A stretch of 64,000 bases of DNA from Salinactinospora qingdaonensis (GCF_039539445.1 NZ_BAABDD010000001.1:248001-312000), one strand, 5' to 3'. Positions 17,800-26,513 are shown, counted from the stretch's first letter. Translations and numbers: made by a program. Notes: generated by a model not told the origin, from the letters alone.

Positions 17800-18777
17800 C
17801 TAAGGTCCGCGGCGACGGGGGCGACGCGAGGCCGTGACCAAAGCGAGCAGCGCGCTCGCCGCGGCTGCCCCAAGCCCGACGGCGCGGGCCAGGCGCACCG
17901 CGCGACGGATATCGCGGGTCTCGGGCTGGCGCCCCTCACCGAGATCGGGCCGGTGCTCGATCCGGGAGCCGTAGACGTTAGTTCCGCCCAGTCGTACCCC
18001 CAGCGCTCCGGCGAAGGCGGACTCGCACTGACCGGCGTTGGGGCTGGGGTGGTGGTGACCGTCGCGGCGCCACGCCCGCAGCGCCGCGACCGGCGAGCCC
18101 GCGACGAGCGGAGCCGCCACTACGGCCAGCACGGCCGTCAGCCGCGCCGGCGCCCAATTGGCCACGTCGTCGAGGCGGGCGGCGCACCAACCGAAGCGCT
18201 CGTAGCGGTCGCCGCGGTGACCCACCATCGCGTCGAGTGTGTTGACGGCCCGGTAGCCAAGGAGGCCGGGCACCCCGAAGAGACCTCCCCATAGCAGGGG
18301 GGCCGTGACCGCGTCGGAGGTGTTCTCCGCGACCGACTCCACGGTGGCACGGGCCAAGTCGGCGGGGTCGAGCTCGCGAGGGTCGCGCCCGCACAGGTGA
18401 GGGAGCCGGCGCCGGGCCGCAGGAAGGTCACCGGCTTCCAACTCCCCAGCCAGGAGGAGGGCCTCGCGTTCGAGCATGGCGCCGCCCACCACAGCCCACG
18501 TGGCCAGGCCGGTGACCGCGGCGCGGCGCCACGGCCGGGGATCGCTCTCGGCACCTACACCAAGAGCGACCACAGGGGTGAGAGCCAAGGCGGTGAAGGT
18601 GGCGCCGCGAGCGCGGGTGGGTGCGTGGAGCTGTGCTTCCAGCGCCCCGGCGGCCCGACCGAACAGGGCGACGGGGTGTCCTCGGGGAGGATCGGGCACG
18701 ACGCGGTCGAGGGCCGCGCCCAGCAGCAGGCCCAGCGCGAGAGGGCGGGCGTGTGGCCGGGATCGGTTCGTTGTCAC
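17800..18777 (-). CDS. cobD: Adenosylcobinamide-phosphate synthase (CobD/CbiB)
   Basis: 325 residues, integral membrane protein. Hallmarks: DRVVPDPPRGHPVALFGR near the N-terminus, SVAENTSDAVTAPLLWG, YRAVNTLDAMVGHR and HPSPNAGQCESAFAGALGVRLGG. It attaches aminopropanol (or its phosphate) to adenosylcobyric acid. It starts at a GTG (18777). cobD and cobQ appear to form a small late-stage B12 unit. No riboswitch was seen directly upstream, unlike the chelatase and cobN units. Confidence 0.93.
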   Translation of the reverse strand: MTTNRSRPHARPLALGLLLGAALDRVVPDPPRGHPVALFGRAAGALEAQLHAPTRARGATFTALALTPVVALGVGAESDPRPWRRAAVTGLATWAVVGGAMLEREALLLAGELEAGDLPAARRRLPHLCGRDPRELDPADLARATVESVAENTSDAVTAPLLWGGLFGVPGLLGYRAVNTLDAMVGHRGDRYERFGWCAARLDDVANWAPARLTAVLAVVAAPLVAGSPVAALRAWRRDGHHHPSPNAGQCESAFAGALGVRLGGTNVYGSRIEHRPDLGEGRQPETRDIRRAVRLARAVGLGAAAASALLALVTASRRPRRRGP

Positions 18778-18908
18778 GGCATCACGGTAGTGGCCAGTTG
18801 GCCCAACCCGATGCAGAGCCTACGAATACGGTCGAAGCCGTCGAAGCCGGCAAGGGGAAGCGGTGGAACGGACCGGTACGTGCGCCGCTCACCGGGAAAG
18901 AAAGGGCA

Positions 18909-18938
18909 TTGACTACAACAGGTCACCGGATGTATACG
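18909..18938 (+). promoter_or_regulatory. Sigma-70-type promoter of the micro-gene
   Basis: TTGACT (18909-18914), 18-bp spacer, TATACG (18933-18938). It is one of the best -35/-10 pairs in the window, and the only gene-like content downstream before a hairpin is the 20-codon ORF at 19014. Confidence 0.6.
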
Positions 18939-19013
18939 TAGAGAAATGAGACGCCCCCTTAAAGCCTCCCCCTAGTAGCTCTACTGAGCCTGAGAGGAGA
19001 GGAGGGGAGCCCG

Positions 19014-19076
19014 ATGATCGTTACATTCTTCATCGTCGAGATGCTCATCACCAGCGGCGTGTGGTGGACCTGGTAG
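19014..19076 (+). CDS. 20-residue Trp-rich hydrophobic peptide (leader or small membrane peptide)
   Basis: MIVTFFIVEMLITSGVWWTW then TAG. It has an exceptionally strong purine-rich ribosome site (GAGAGGAGAGGAGGGGAG), an upstream promoter and a GC-rich hairpin 20 nt after the stop, so it looks like a complete micro-gene. Three of the last five residues are Trp, as in trp-operon leader peptides, but no trp gene follows; a tRNA gene does, 400 bp on. The hydrophobic body could instead be one membrane span. A CTCCCC near 18965 could pair with the GGGGAG of the ribosome site. No homologue known to me. Confidence 0.5.
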   Translation: MIVTFFIVEMLITSGVWWTW

Positions 19077-19096
19077 CCCACTGAACACACACTGGG

Positions 19097-19130
19097 CGTG
19101 GCCGCCCGGCATATCGACCGGGTGGCCACG
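19097..19130 (+). terminator. Hairpin after the micro-gene
   Basis: CGTGGCCGCCCGG (19097-19109) pairs with CCGGGTGGCCACG (19118-19130): 13 base pairs with one G-U wobble and an 8-nt loop. There is no T-run. It may be a terminator or, if the peptide is a leader, an attenuator. Confidence 0.65.
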
Positions 19131-19481
19131 TGCGTGAGTTCACGAAACGCCCCTGACGTGCACCGCTTCGGGAGTTAATCGCGGGTAACGTTACGTGCGG
19201 CGACACTAGCGGCCATTTTGGCGGAGAGTGCGTGCTAACAAGATGCAACTACGAATGACCGTAGTTGGTACGATTTTGCCCAATCATGGGCGACATCTTC
19301 CAAATACCCTACAATGTCACCCTAGGGGCGGTCTTGAACTCGCTCCGCCACAATGGCCAACCGGCCATACCTCCCAGCGCGACAGTGCTGTCGCCGCTGG
19401 CGCTCTCCCTCGCGGCCATGCCCTGCGTCCCACGCCGGGCGTCACTGGCGGCGCCGGAAAGCGCACAATTGAATGAGTACG

Positions 19482-19554
19482 GCACCTGTAGCTCAGTGGA
19501 TAGAGCACCGGACTTCTAATCCGACGGTCGCAGGTTCGAATCCTGCCAGGTGCA
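19482..19554 (+). tRNA. tRNA-Arg (anticodon TCT)
   Basis: 73-nt cloverleaf. Acceptor GCACCTG pairs with CAGGTGC, discriminator A, CCA not encoded. The D-arm is GCTC...GAGC, the anticodon loop CTTCTAA gives TCT (reads AGA), and the T-arm is GCAGG-TTCGAAT-CCTGC. An open frame on the opposite strand through this gene is the usual tRNA shadow. Confidence 0.95.
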
Positions 19555-19908
19555 CCCTGCTTAACCTCGCGCCTCTCCGCCTCCGGAGAACGAGGCGAGC
19601 TCGGCTGACAGCCAACCTGACAGCCCAGAACCTGCGAAAACTCGCAGGAGCTCCCGATCACCTCGTCTCGTGGCACTCCCGCAGGGCGGCTTTTGGCATA
19701 CCGGCGGACTCCACCGAGCACGCGCCAACAGCTCCAGTACGGCGCACTGCTGACTCCGCTCCCGGGGTCACGGGAGCTCCTCATTTACGCGCCCTTTCCG
19801 GCGGGACCATGTCTGCGCAGGCGCGAGCGGTTCCAGGCGGCGCAAGGGGGCGGCGTCGGTGTCGACGTAGAGCCCAGGGTGGTCATCGGCTTTGGAGCCG
19901 AAACACCG

Positions 19909-19944
19909 CGGTGGCCGGTACGCCCGCGGGCGTACCGGCCACCG
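19909..19944. terminator. 36-bp perfect palindrome after the ketoreductase operon
   Basis: CGGTGGCCGGTACGCCCG and its exact complement, centred at 19926/19927, 19 bp beyond the ketoreductase stop. It likely ends the ACP-KSIII-KR transcript. The stretch 19555-19908 before it shows no gene. Confidence 0.8.
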
Positions 19945-19963
19945 TGCGTGGACGCAATGGCGG

Positions 19964-20722
19964 TCAGGTGATGGAAACCCCACCGTCGATGCTGATGACC
20001 TGCCCCGTCATGTAGTCACTGTCGAGGAAGAAAGCGGCGCTGCGCGCCACCTCCTCGGGGACGCCGAAGCGGGGAATCGGCGTCTTGTCCTTGATCGCGT
20101 CAGTGGCTTTGGCGGAGAGGTCCTTGGTCATGGTGGTTTCCATGAAGCCCGGTGAGAGGGCGTTGACCGTCACCCCTCGACGGCCGCACTCGGCGGCCAG
20201 GGTCCGGGTCATGCCGATGACCCCGGCCTTCGACGCCGAGTACGCCGTCTGGCCGGACGTGGCGATGAGTCCCGAGGGCGAGACGACGTTGATGACGCGC
20301 CCCCAACGCTTGCGCAGCATGGCCGGGATGGCGGCCCGAGTCGTGTGGAAGGTCCCCAGCAGGTTGGTTTCGATCACCTGCCGCCACGACTCCGGCGACT
20401 GCATGGCCATCAGCGAGTCCTTGCGGATAGCGCCATTGTTGACGAGCACGTCGATGGCTCCGAGGTGCTCGGAGATGCGCTCGTACATCTCGGTGACGGC
20501 ATCCCAGGACGCCACATCGCCGGTGACCAGAACAGAGTCGTTGTGGAGCTTCTCTTGGACAGCACGGGCCTGGGCCTCGGCACTGTTGTAATGCACCGCC
20601 ACCCGGCAGCCCAGGGAGTCGAACTCCATGGCCAGCGCCTGACCGAGCCCGCCTGAGGCCCCCGTGACGAGGACGACCGGCTGCTCGGGGCGAGGACCAC
20701 CCACCTGATTGTCGCTGCTCAT
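19964..20722 (-). CDS. FabG-like 3-oxoacyl-[ACP] reductase (SDR)
   Basis: 252 residues. Rossmann motif VTGASGGLGQALA, then VNNGAIRKDSLM (NNAG-type), catalytic Tyr and Lys in GQTAYSASKAG, and a C-terminal MTGQVISIDGGVSIT typical of FabG. It reduces beta-ketoacyl-ACP with NADPH. ATG 20722 overlaps the KSIII stop by 4 nt (ATGA), so the two are translationally coupled and the longer open frame upstream is not used. It is the third gene of the ACP-KSIII-KR operon, the ketoreducing step of the cluster. Confidence 0.93.
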   Translation of the reverse strand: MSSDNQVGGPRPEQPVVLVTGASGGLGQALAMEFDSLGCRVAVHYNSAEAQARAVQEKLHNDSVLVTGDVASWDAVTEMYERISEHLGAIDVLVNNGAIRKDSLMAMQSPESWRQVIETNLLGTFHTTRAAIPAMLRKRWGRVINVVSPSGLIATSGQTAYSASKAGVIGMTRTLAAECGRRGVTVNALSPGFMETTMTKDLSAKATDAIKDKTPIPRFGVPEEVARSAAFFLDSDYMTGQVISIDGGVSIT

Positions 20723-21705
20723 TTCGACACCGCCCCCCATTCGAGAAGGACCGATCCCCACGTCATACCGGCACCGAAGCCGGCCAAAAGCACCAGGTCA
20801 CCGTCGTGAACCCGCCCCTCGTCGAGCGCCTCTGCCAACGCGAGGGGGATCGAGGCCGACGCGGTGTTGCCGTAGCGCTCCAGATTCGTGACCAGCCGCT
20901 CCGGACGCAGACCGGTATGACTGACGATCGAGTTGATGATGCGGATGTTGGCCTGGTGGGGAACGATGTGATCGACCTCTTCGGCCGCCACCTTGGCCGA
21001 CTCCAACGTGGCCCGCACGCTGCGGACCGTGTAGCGCACCGCGTTGAGGTAGATCTCATTACCGTTGATCTTGGCGTAGTGCAGCCCCTGACGCACCGTC
21101 TCCTCGGTGGGCGGCATCCGACTGCCCCCCGCCACGACCTTCAGGCTGTCGGTGCATGAGCCGTCGGCCCCAAGGTTCCACGACAGCACCCGCTCATCGG
21201 GGCTGGGCTCAAGCACCAGGGCAGCGGCCCCATCGCCGACGAGAATGCTCAGGTCGCGATCGAGCGGGTTGGCGGTGAGGGTGTGGGTGTCGGAACCGAT
21301 CAGCAGGATCGGGCGCGGGTCGATCTTCATCAGGGCCGACGCCGTCATGAGCGCATAGATGAAACCCGAGCACTCGGAGTTGACGTCGTGAGCGCTACCG
21401 GCGATGCCGAGATCGTGGTGGACGAAAGCCGAGGTAGCCGGCGAGGGCTGCTCAGGGGTGGCCGTAGCCACGATGAGGTGAGCGACGTCCTCGCCGCTGA
21501 TCCCCGCCCGCTCCAGGGCCCGCCGCCCGGCGTCGACAGCCAGGGAGGCGGTCGTCTGCCCAGGGTCCACAGCCCGTCGTTCACGAATCCCGCACCGGCT
21601 GACAATCCAGTCCTCGTCCACCCCGAAGCGCTGCGCGAGGTCGACACTGCTGACGACGCGCTCGGGTACGGCGGAGCCCCACCCGGTGATATCGAAGCCG
21701 TTCAC
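20719..21705 (-). CDS. FabH-like beta-ketoacyl-ACP synthase III
   Basis: 328 residues. Complete catalytic triad: Cys112 in NSECSGFIYAL, His250 in VPHQANIRI, Asn280 in YGNTASAS. N-terminal DEDWIVSRCGIRERR is the FabH-type substrate loop. It condenses a starter acyl-CoA with malonyl-ACP and so would start the acyl chain of the cluster product. It lies 9 bp behind the ACP gene and is 4-nt coupled to the ketoreductase. SE replaces the common AA before the active Cys, a possible starter-specificity difference. Confidence 0.93.
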   Translation of the reverse strand: MNGFDITGWGSAVPERVVSSVDLAQRFGVDEDWIVSRCGIRERRAVDPGQTTASLAVDAGRRALERAGISGEDVAHLIVATATPEQPSPATSAFVHHDLGIAGSAHDVNSECSGFIYALMTASALMKIDPRPILLIGSDTHTLTANPLDRDLSILVGDGAAALVLEPSPDERVLSWNLGADGSCTDSLKVVAGGSRMPPTEETVRQGLHYAKINGNEIYLNAVRYTVRSVRATLESAKVAAEEVDHIVPHQANIRIINSIVSHTGLRPERLVTNLERYGNTASASIPLALAEALDEGRVHDGDLVLLAGFGAGMTWGSVLLEWGAVSK

Positions 21706-21714
21706 GACCTCTCC

Positions 21715-21978
21715 CTAAGTCTGGGAGGTCTGCTGCGGAGCCAGCGCCAGGATGCGCTCGTGGACGGTCCGCAGCGTGGTCGAGTCGTCCATCGACTCAA
21801 AGAGCGACTCGTCGGCGGGGATGTGGGGGTACTGGTTCTGGAAGCCGTACAGCCACTCCATCAGGTCCAGCGAGTCAATGTCGGCGATGTGCAGCAGAGC
21901 GGCGTCGACGTCGACGTTCTCGGCACCCGACACGGCCTGCAACTGGCTCGCCATGTCCTCAACCGTGGGCAGTTCCAT
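21715..21978 (-). CDS. Acyl carrier protein (left arm)
   Basis: 87 residues, acidic. Phosphopantetheine site Ser36 in ADIDSLDLMEW. The hydrophobic position after DSL is Asp-Leu-Met rather than the primary-metabolism DSLDTVE, pointing to a dedicated carrier. First gene of the minus operon ACP-KSIII-KR. The upstream region holds a pair of GTTGCGC heptamers expected for SARP activation. Confidence 0.9.
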   Translation of the reverse strand: MELPTVEDMASQLQAVSGAENVDVDAALLHIADIDSLDLMEWLYGFQNQYPHIPADESLFESMDDSTTLRTVHERILALAPQQTSQT

Positions 21979-22061
21979 GAGCTTGGCTCCTCGTAACCGT
22001 TCTGGGAGGGCCGGTAGCTGACCGATCCGCTCCCAGGGGCGTGTCCTACTTCCTGGCAGGC

Positions 22062-22094
22062 ATGAAACTTCGGTGCGCGCAACGAACGCGCAAC
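22062..22094 (-). promoter_or_regulatory. SARP-type operator/promoter of the ACP operon
   Basis: On the minus strand GTTGCGC (22094-22088), GTTC, GTTGCGC (22083-22077): two identical heptamers at an 11-bp pitch, followed after 8 bp by GTTTCAT as a weak -10. This is the direct-repeat geometry bound by SARP activators. The intergenic region 21979-22490 serves both divergent operons; apart from this site and the one at 22421 I see no other feature in it. Confidence 0.65.
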
Positions 22095-22420
22095 ATCGCC
22101 GACGGACAAGCGGTCAGACCGGGTGTGGCGGCGACGTGACTCCCGGAGAACGGCGGCCGGTCGGAAAACGGCCATCCCAGGCAGCCCCACAGCGAGACGC
22201 GGTGGCGCCACCGGCGCGGCGGTCGCGCGAGCGCAGGTTCTGTTTTTCGAACGGCTGGGGTGCTCGTCGTCGGCTCGTGCCTCGATCGCTGCGCGATCTC
22301 GCCGGCCCGCGGGGGCGACAGCAGAGGCGCTCACCCGCGTGCGCCCACCGCCTGTCCTCGCCGCCCTTGCCCAAAAACAGAAACAGGATCACCGCACGTC
22401 ACGGGGGCGCGTGCGGCTGT

Positions 22421-22438
22421 CTTGCACATCTCTTGCGA
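22421..22438 (+). promoter_or_regulatory. SARP-type operator of the methyltransferase operon
   Basis: CTTGCAC (22421-22427), ATCT, CTTGCGA (22432-22438): two related heptamers at an 11-bp pitch, 53 bp before the methyltransferase ATG. A third, inverted copy (GCAAGAT, 22442-22448) follows. The -10 is unclear (ATTGCC or TACTGC). Confidence 0.5.
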
Positions 22439-22490
22439 TCCGCAAGATTGCCTACTGCTCGATGAGTTTTCCAGGAACGGAGCTGCAGAG

Positions 22491-23375
22491 ATGACACAGG
22501 TGGCAACTGGGCCCGTCAATCCCGAGATTGAGGCGATCAGACACCACTACGAGGTGAGCAACGAGTTCTATCGCCTGCTGCTGGGACCGACGATGATGTA
22601 CTCCGGCGGCTACTGGCAGGAGGGTGAGGACCTCTACGAGGGCCTCGATCGGGCTCAGGAGCGCAAGCTCGACGCTTTTGTCGAACTGACCGACGCTGCG
22701 AACGCGAGTCGGGTGCTGGACATCGGGTGCGGCTGGGGCACGATGGCCGACCGTGTGACCACCGTTCACGGTGCTGAGCAGGCGGTGGGGCTGACGCTGA
22801 GCCGGACCCAGGCCGACTACATCGCCGGTATCGGTAACCCGAAGATCGAGACCCGCGTGGAGAGCTGGGCCGACCACGAGGCCGTCGGCGCCTACGACGC
22901 GGCGTTTTGCATCAACGCGCTGGAGCACTTCGTCCACTCCTCGCTGCCGCCACGCGAGCGCACCCGGCAGTTCCGCACCTTTTTCAAGCAGTGCCACACG
23001 TTCCTGCGCCCTGAAGGGCGCATGGTGCTCCACACCATGACGGTCGAGCAGCCGAAGCTGGATCGTCAAGTCATCGACGACCTCAAGTTTTTGCAGCGCG
23101 AGGAGTTCGAGGGGTGCCACATCCCGCACCTGCACGAGCTCGCTCTGGCCGCCGAGGGGCTGTTCGAGGTGGTCGAGATCCGCAACGAGCCCTTCTCGTT
23201 CAGCCGTGCCTGCCGGGCGTGGCTACAGCGCCTCGCCGAACGCCGCGACGAGGCGGTGGCGATGGAGGGCGAAGCGGTGGTGCAGCGCTTCGAGCGCTAC
23301 CTGGACATCTTCGCCTATCTGCTTGAGGACAAGCACTTCAACAACTTCCGCGTCACTTTGGCGCGGCGCGACTGA
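22491..23375 (+). CDS. Cyclopropane-fatty-acid-synthase-like SAM methyltransferase
   Basis: 294 residues. HYEVSNEFYRLLLGPTMMYSGGYW matches the CFA synthase/mycolic methyltransferase signature (HYD..N.FY...L...M.YS...), followed by the SAM motif VLDIGCGWGTMADRV. These enzymes methylate or cyclopropanate lipid double bonds, or C-methylate polyketide-like intermediates. It is the first gene of a plus-strand operon and ends 10 bp before the BVMO start. Probably a tailoring or chain-modifying step; the acceptor is unknown. Confidence 0.88.
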   Translation: MTQVATGPVNPEIEAIRHHYEVSNEFYRLLLGPTMMYSGGYWQEGEDLYEGLDRAQERKLDAFVELTDAANASRVLDIGCGWGTMADRVTTVHGAEQAVGLTLSRTQADYIAGIGNPKIETRVESWADHEAVGAYDAAFCINALEHFVHSSLPPRERTRQFRTFFKQCHTFLRPEGRMVLHTMTVEQPKLDRQVIDDLKFLQREEFEGCHIPHLHELALAAEGLFEVVEIRNEPFSFSRACRAWLQRLAERRDEAVAMEGEAVVQRFERYLDIFAYLLEDKHFNNFRVTLARRD

Positions 23376-23385
23376 GGAGGCCGTC

Positions 23386-24945
23386 GTGGCGAATATCAGT
23401 GAGGTCGTACCGAACGAGAGCCGCGAGGGCAGGGGCGACCGTCCCTCCACTCGTGACCTGCGTATAGCCGTGATCGGCAGCGGATTCTCGGGCTTGGGGA
23501 TGGCCATCCGGCTGTTGCAGAAGGGGATTGACGACTTTCTCGTCTTCGAGCGGGCCGAGGAGGTCGGGGGGACCTGGCGTGACAACACCTACCCCGGCTG
23601 TGGGTGTGACGTGATGGCCCACCTGTACTCGTTCTCCTTCGCTCGTAACCCCGAGTGGAAGAGCACCTTCGGTAAGCAGGACGAGCTTTACGCCTATCTG
23701 CGCAACTGCGCCGACCGCTTCGGGGTGCGCCCCTACATCCGCTTCGGCCACGACGTTCTCAGCGCCAACTGGGACGAGGACACGCGACGCTGGCACATCG
23801 AGACCTCCCAGGGCTCCTATACCGCCCAACTGCTGGTGACGGGGACGGGTTACCTGAGCGAGCCCTCGGTTCCCTCGATCCCCGGTATCGAGGACTTTGA
23901 GGGGACGATGTTCCACTCGGCCCGCTGGAACCACGATTACGACCTCTCGGGCAAGCGGGTGGCAGTCATCGGCACGGGCGCCTCGGCCATCCAGTTCGTC
24001 CCCAAGATCCAGCCTGAGGTCGAACGGCTCGACCTCTACCAGCGGACGCCACCGTGGATCGGCCCCAAGCCCGACAAGCCCAACGGCACCGTGCAGCGCT
24101 GGATGTTGCGCCACCTGCCGGGCTACCAGCGGTTCCGGCGCGGCTTCAACATGTGGGGCCGCGAGGTTCTGGCCTTCGCCATGGCGCGCCCCAAGGTAAT
24201 GCGGCGGATGCAGACCATGGCCAGCAGCCACCTGGAGAAGAGCGTCAAGGACCCCGAACTGCGGGCCCGGCTCACCCCGGACTACATCATGGGCTGCAAG
24301 CGGCTGCTGTTCTCCAACACTTACTACCCGGCGGTGTGCTCGTCCAACGTCGACGTCATCACCACCGGCATCAGCCAGATCGGGCCGAAGTCGATCACCA
24401 CGACCGACGGCACCGAGCGCGAGATCGACGCGATCATCCTGGGCACCGGCTTTCAGGCGGTCGACCGCCCGTTTGCTCACCGGGTGTGGGGACGCAACGG
24501 GGTCAAGCTCAGCGACGCCTGGGAGCACACCATGTCGGCCCATAAGGGCACGACGGTGAGCGGGTTCCCCAACATGTTCATGCTTCTCGGCCCCAACACC
24601 GCCCTCGGCCACTCGTCACAGACTGTGATGATCGAGGCGCAGATCAAATATGTACTCGACTGCATCAAGCAGATGGACAAGCGGGGCCTGTCCAGCGTGG
24701 AGGTTCGTCCAGAGGCGCAGGCGAGCTACAACGAATGGCTCGACTCCCGGTTGAACAGGTCGGTGTGGAACGCCGGCAGTTGCAAGAGCTGGTACCTCGA
24801 CGCCAGCGGACACAACCCCTCGATCTGGCCGACCTACACCTGGCGGTTCCGAGGCCAGACCAAACGCTTCGACTTGCAGTCGTACCAGGTCGCGATCTCG
24901 TCCAACGCGGGCGAGCGCGCCAAGCAACCAGTGACAAACCAGTAA
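23386..24945 (+). CDS. Flavin-containing monooxygenase, Baeyer-Villiger type
   Basis: 519 residues from GTG 23386 (GAGGAGG upstream). FAD-binding GSGFSGLG at 31-38, then the type I BVMO fingerprint F-x-G-x3-H-x3-W at 171-181 (FEGTMFHSARW, followed by Asn rather than the usual Pro/Asp), then the NADPH-binding GTGASA near 197. It would insert oxygen next to a ketone or oxidise a heteroatom using NADPH and O2. Located in the left arm, so probably a late tailoring enzyme. Non-Baeyer-Villiger hydroxylation is also possible. Confidence 0.9.
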   Translation: MANISEVVPNESREGRGDRPSTRDLRIAVIGSGFSGLGMAIRLLQKGIDDFLVFERAEEVGGTWRDNTYPGCGCDVMAHLYSFSFARNPEWKSTFGKQDELYAYLRNCADRFGVRPYIRFGHDVLSANWDEDTRRWHIETSQGSYTAQLLVTGTGYLSEPSVPSIPGIEDFEGTMFHSARWNHDYDLSGKRVAVIGTGASAIQFVPKIQPEVERLDLYQRTPPWIGPKPDKPNGTVQRWMLRHLPGYQRFRRGFNMWGREVLAFAMARPKVMRRMQTMASSHLEKSVKDPELRARLTPDYIMGCKRLLFSNTYYPAVCSSNVDVITTGISQIGPKSITTTDGTEREIDAIILGTGFQAVDRPFAHRVWGRNGVKLSDAWEHTMSAHKGTTVSGFPNMFMLLGPNTALGHSSQTVMIEAQIKYVLDCIKQMDKRGLSSVEVRPEAQASYNEWLDSRLNRSVWNAGSCKSWYLDASGHNPSIWPTYTWRFRGQTKRFDLQSYQVAISSNAGERAKQPVTNQ

Positions 24946-24961
24946 TCAGGTGGAGAGCTCG

Positions 24962-26455
24962 ATGAGCAGTGAAGTGAGCCGTCGTACCGTCGTCCGCGGT
25001 ATGACGGTCGGTACGGCGGGCGTGGTGGGCTGGAGCGCGCTGAACCAGTCGTGGGTCACCGCAGCCAGCGCCGACACCACCGACGTCGCCCCAGTGCCGC
25101 AGCTCGACGGGACGCTGGAGACCTCCCCCGGGTCGGCCGGCAACTTCTCGTCGGACTTTGGGAAGCTGACCAGTTGGAAACCCCACGCCGTGCTGCGCCC
25201 CAACTCGGAGCGCGACGTGGAGAAGATGGTCACGTACACCTACTGGAACGACCTCAAGATCGCCGTCAACGGCCAAAGCGGTAGCACCGAGGCGGACTTC
25301 GAGTCCCACTCCAGCTATGGCCAGGCGGCGGTGCCCGGCGGCATCTCGATCGATGCCCGAGGGCTGTCGAAGATCCACAGCATCGGCTCCGACCACGCCG
25401 TGGTCGGCCCTGGCGTGACCTGGGCCCAGCTCACCGACGCCGCCCTGGCCGAGGGCCTAACCCCGCCGTCGTTGCCCGACTACCCCCACCTGTCGATCGG
25501 CGGCGTGATCAGCGTCGGCGGCATCGGTGGCAACCCGCAGCAGCACGGGCTGATGTGCGACACGGTCGAGGAGATCGAGGTCGTCACCGGCACCGGTCGC
25601 CGGGTCACCGCCTCCGACAACGAGCGGCGCTGGCTGTTCCGCTCGGTGCTGGCCGGCGGCGGACAGTGCGGGATCATCGTGCGCGCCAAGGTCAAGCTCG
25701 TCCCCGCCCCCAGCCGCATTCTCGTCTTCGACCTGTTCTATGACGACCTGAGCACCTACATGGCCGACCAGGAGAAGGTCATGAGCTCGGGTCAGTTCGA
25801 CTTCCAAGAAGGCGAACTCATCCGCAAGGACGACGACTCGGGGTGGCGCTACAAGATCCAGATCGGCGTCCACTACTCCTCGGACAAGCCCAACCAGGAG
25901 AAGCTGCTGTCGGGGCTGAGCGACAACCGCGCCGAGGCCCAGATCTCCGACTACGGCTACCACGACTGGGTCTACCGGATCATGCCCTTCGAGGCGTTTT
26001 TGAAGAACAACGGGTACTGGGGCGAGCCCAAGCCCTGGCTCAGCATGGTCCTGCCCGGCTCCAAGACCCGCGAGTTCATGAACTCGGTGGTCCTGCCCGA
26101 GTTGACTCCGGCTGACCTGGGCGTGGGCTTTACGGCACTGTATCCCTTCAAGGCGTCGAAGCTGACCTGCCCCCTCTTCGCACGGCCCGACGAAGAGGTC
26201 CTCTACCTGTTCGACCTGCTGCGGTTCCCCTTCCCCAACGACCCGGGCATTGAGGGCATGCTCCAGCAGAACCGCCGTTTCTACGACGAAGCCGTCAAGC
26301 TTGGCGCCAAGCGCTACCTGGTCGGCGCGGTTCCTGACATGGACAGCGACGACTGGCAGAAGCACTTCGGTCGGCAGTGGGGGATGCTGCGCCTCGCGAA
26401 GTGGCGCTATGACCCCTTCAACGTGCTCACCCCCGGTCAGGGTTTCTTCGACTAA
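24962..26455 (+). CDS. Tat-exported FAD oxidase, cytokinin-dehydrogenase-like
   Basis: 497 residues. The N-terminus SRRTVVRGMTVGTAGVVGWSAL is a twin-arginine signal, so the enzyme is probably exported. The FAD-binding PCMH domain includes PHLSIGGVISVGGIGGNPQQHG and VLAGGGQCGIIVRAKVKLVPAP, very like cytokinin dehydrogenase, and the C-terminal YDPFNVLTPGQGFF fits. The flavin-linking GHS motif reads NGQS, so the covalent His appears replaced by Gln105. ATG 24962 lies 17 bp after the BVMO stop. Likely an extracytoplasmic oxidation of an amine or alcohol. Confidence 0.88.
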   Translation: MSSEVSRRTVVRGMTVGTAGVVGWSALNQSWVTAASADTTDVAPVPQLDGTLETSPGSAGNFSSDFGKLTSWKPHAVLRPNSERDVEKMVTYTYWNDLKIAVNGQSGSTEADFESHSSYGQAAVPGGISIDARGLSKIHSIGSDHAVVGPGVTWAQLTDAALAEGLTPPSLPDYPHLSIGGVISVGGIGGNPQQHGLMCDTVEEIEVVTGTGRRVTASDNERRWLFRSVLAGGGQCGIIVRAKVKLVPAPSRILVFDLFYDDLSTYMADQEKVMSSGQFDFQEGELIRKDDDSGWRYKIQIGVHYSSDKPNQEKLLSGLSDNRAEAQISDYGYHDWVYRIMPFEAFLKNNGYWGEPKPWLSMVLPGSKTREFMNSVVLPELTPADLGVGFTALYPFKASKLTCPLFARPDEEVLYLFDLLRFPFPNDPGIEGMLQQNRRFYDEAVKLGAKRYLVGAVPDMDSDDWQKHFGRQWGMLRLAKWRYDPFNVLTPGQGFFD

Positions 26456-26483
26456 AGCCGGTCGAACATGACCGAGAGCTCCT

Positions 26484-26513
26484 GGGAGCAGGGATCGTGC
26501 GGTCCCTGCTCCC
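26484..26513 (+). terminator. Hairpin between oxidase and SRPBCC genes
   Basis: GGGAGCAGGGA (26484-26494) and TCCCTGCTCCC (26503-26513) form a perfect 11-bp stem with an 8-nt loop, 28 bp after the oxidase stop. It may end or attenuate the first transcript; a SARP-like site begins 3 bp later. Confidence 0.65.

Noticed and set aside
19317..19784. 155-codon minus-strand frame containing RIRTCDRRIRSPVLYPLSYRCR
   Set aside because: It reads antisense through tRNA-Arg; this residue string is a well-known false protein from tRNA shadows.
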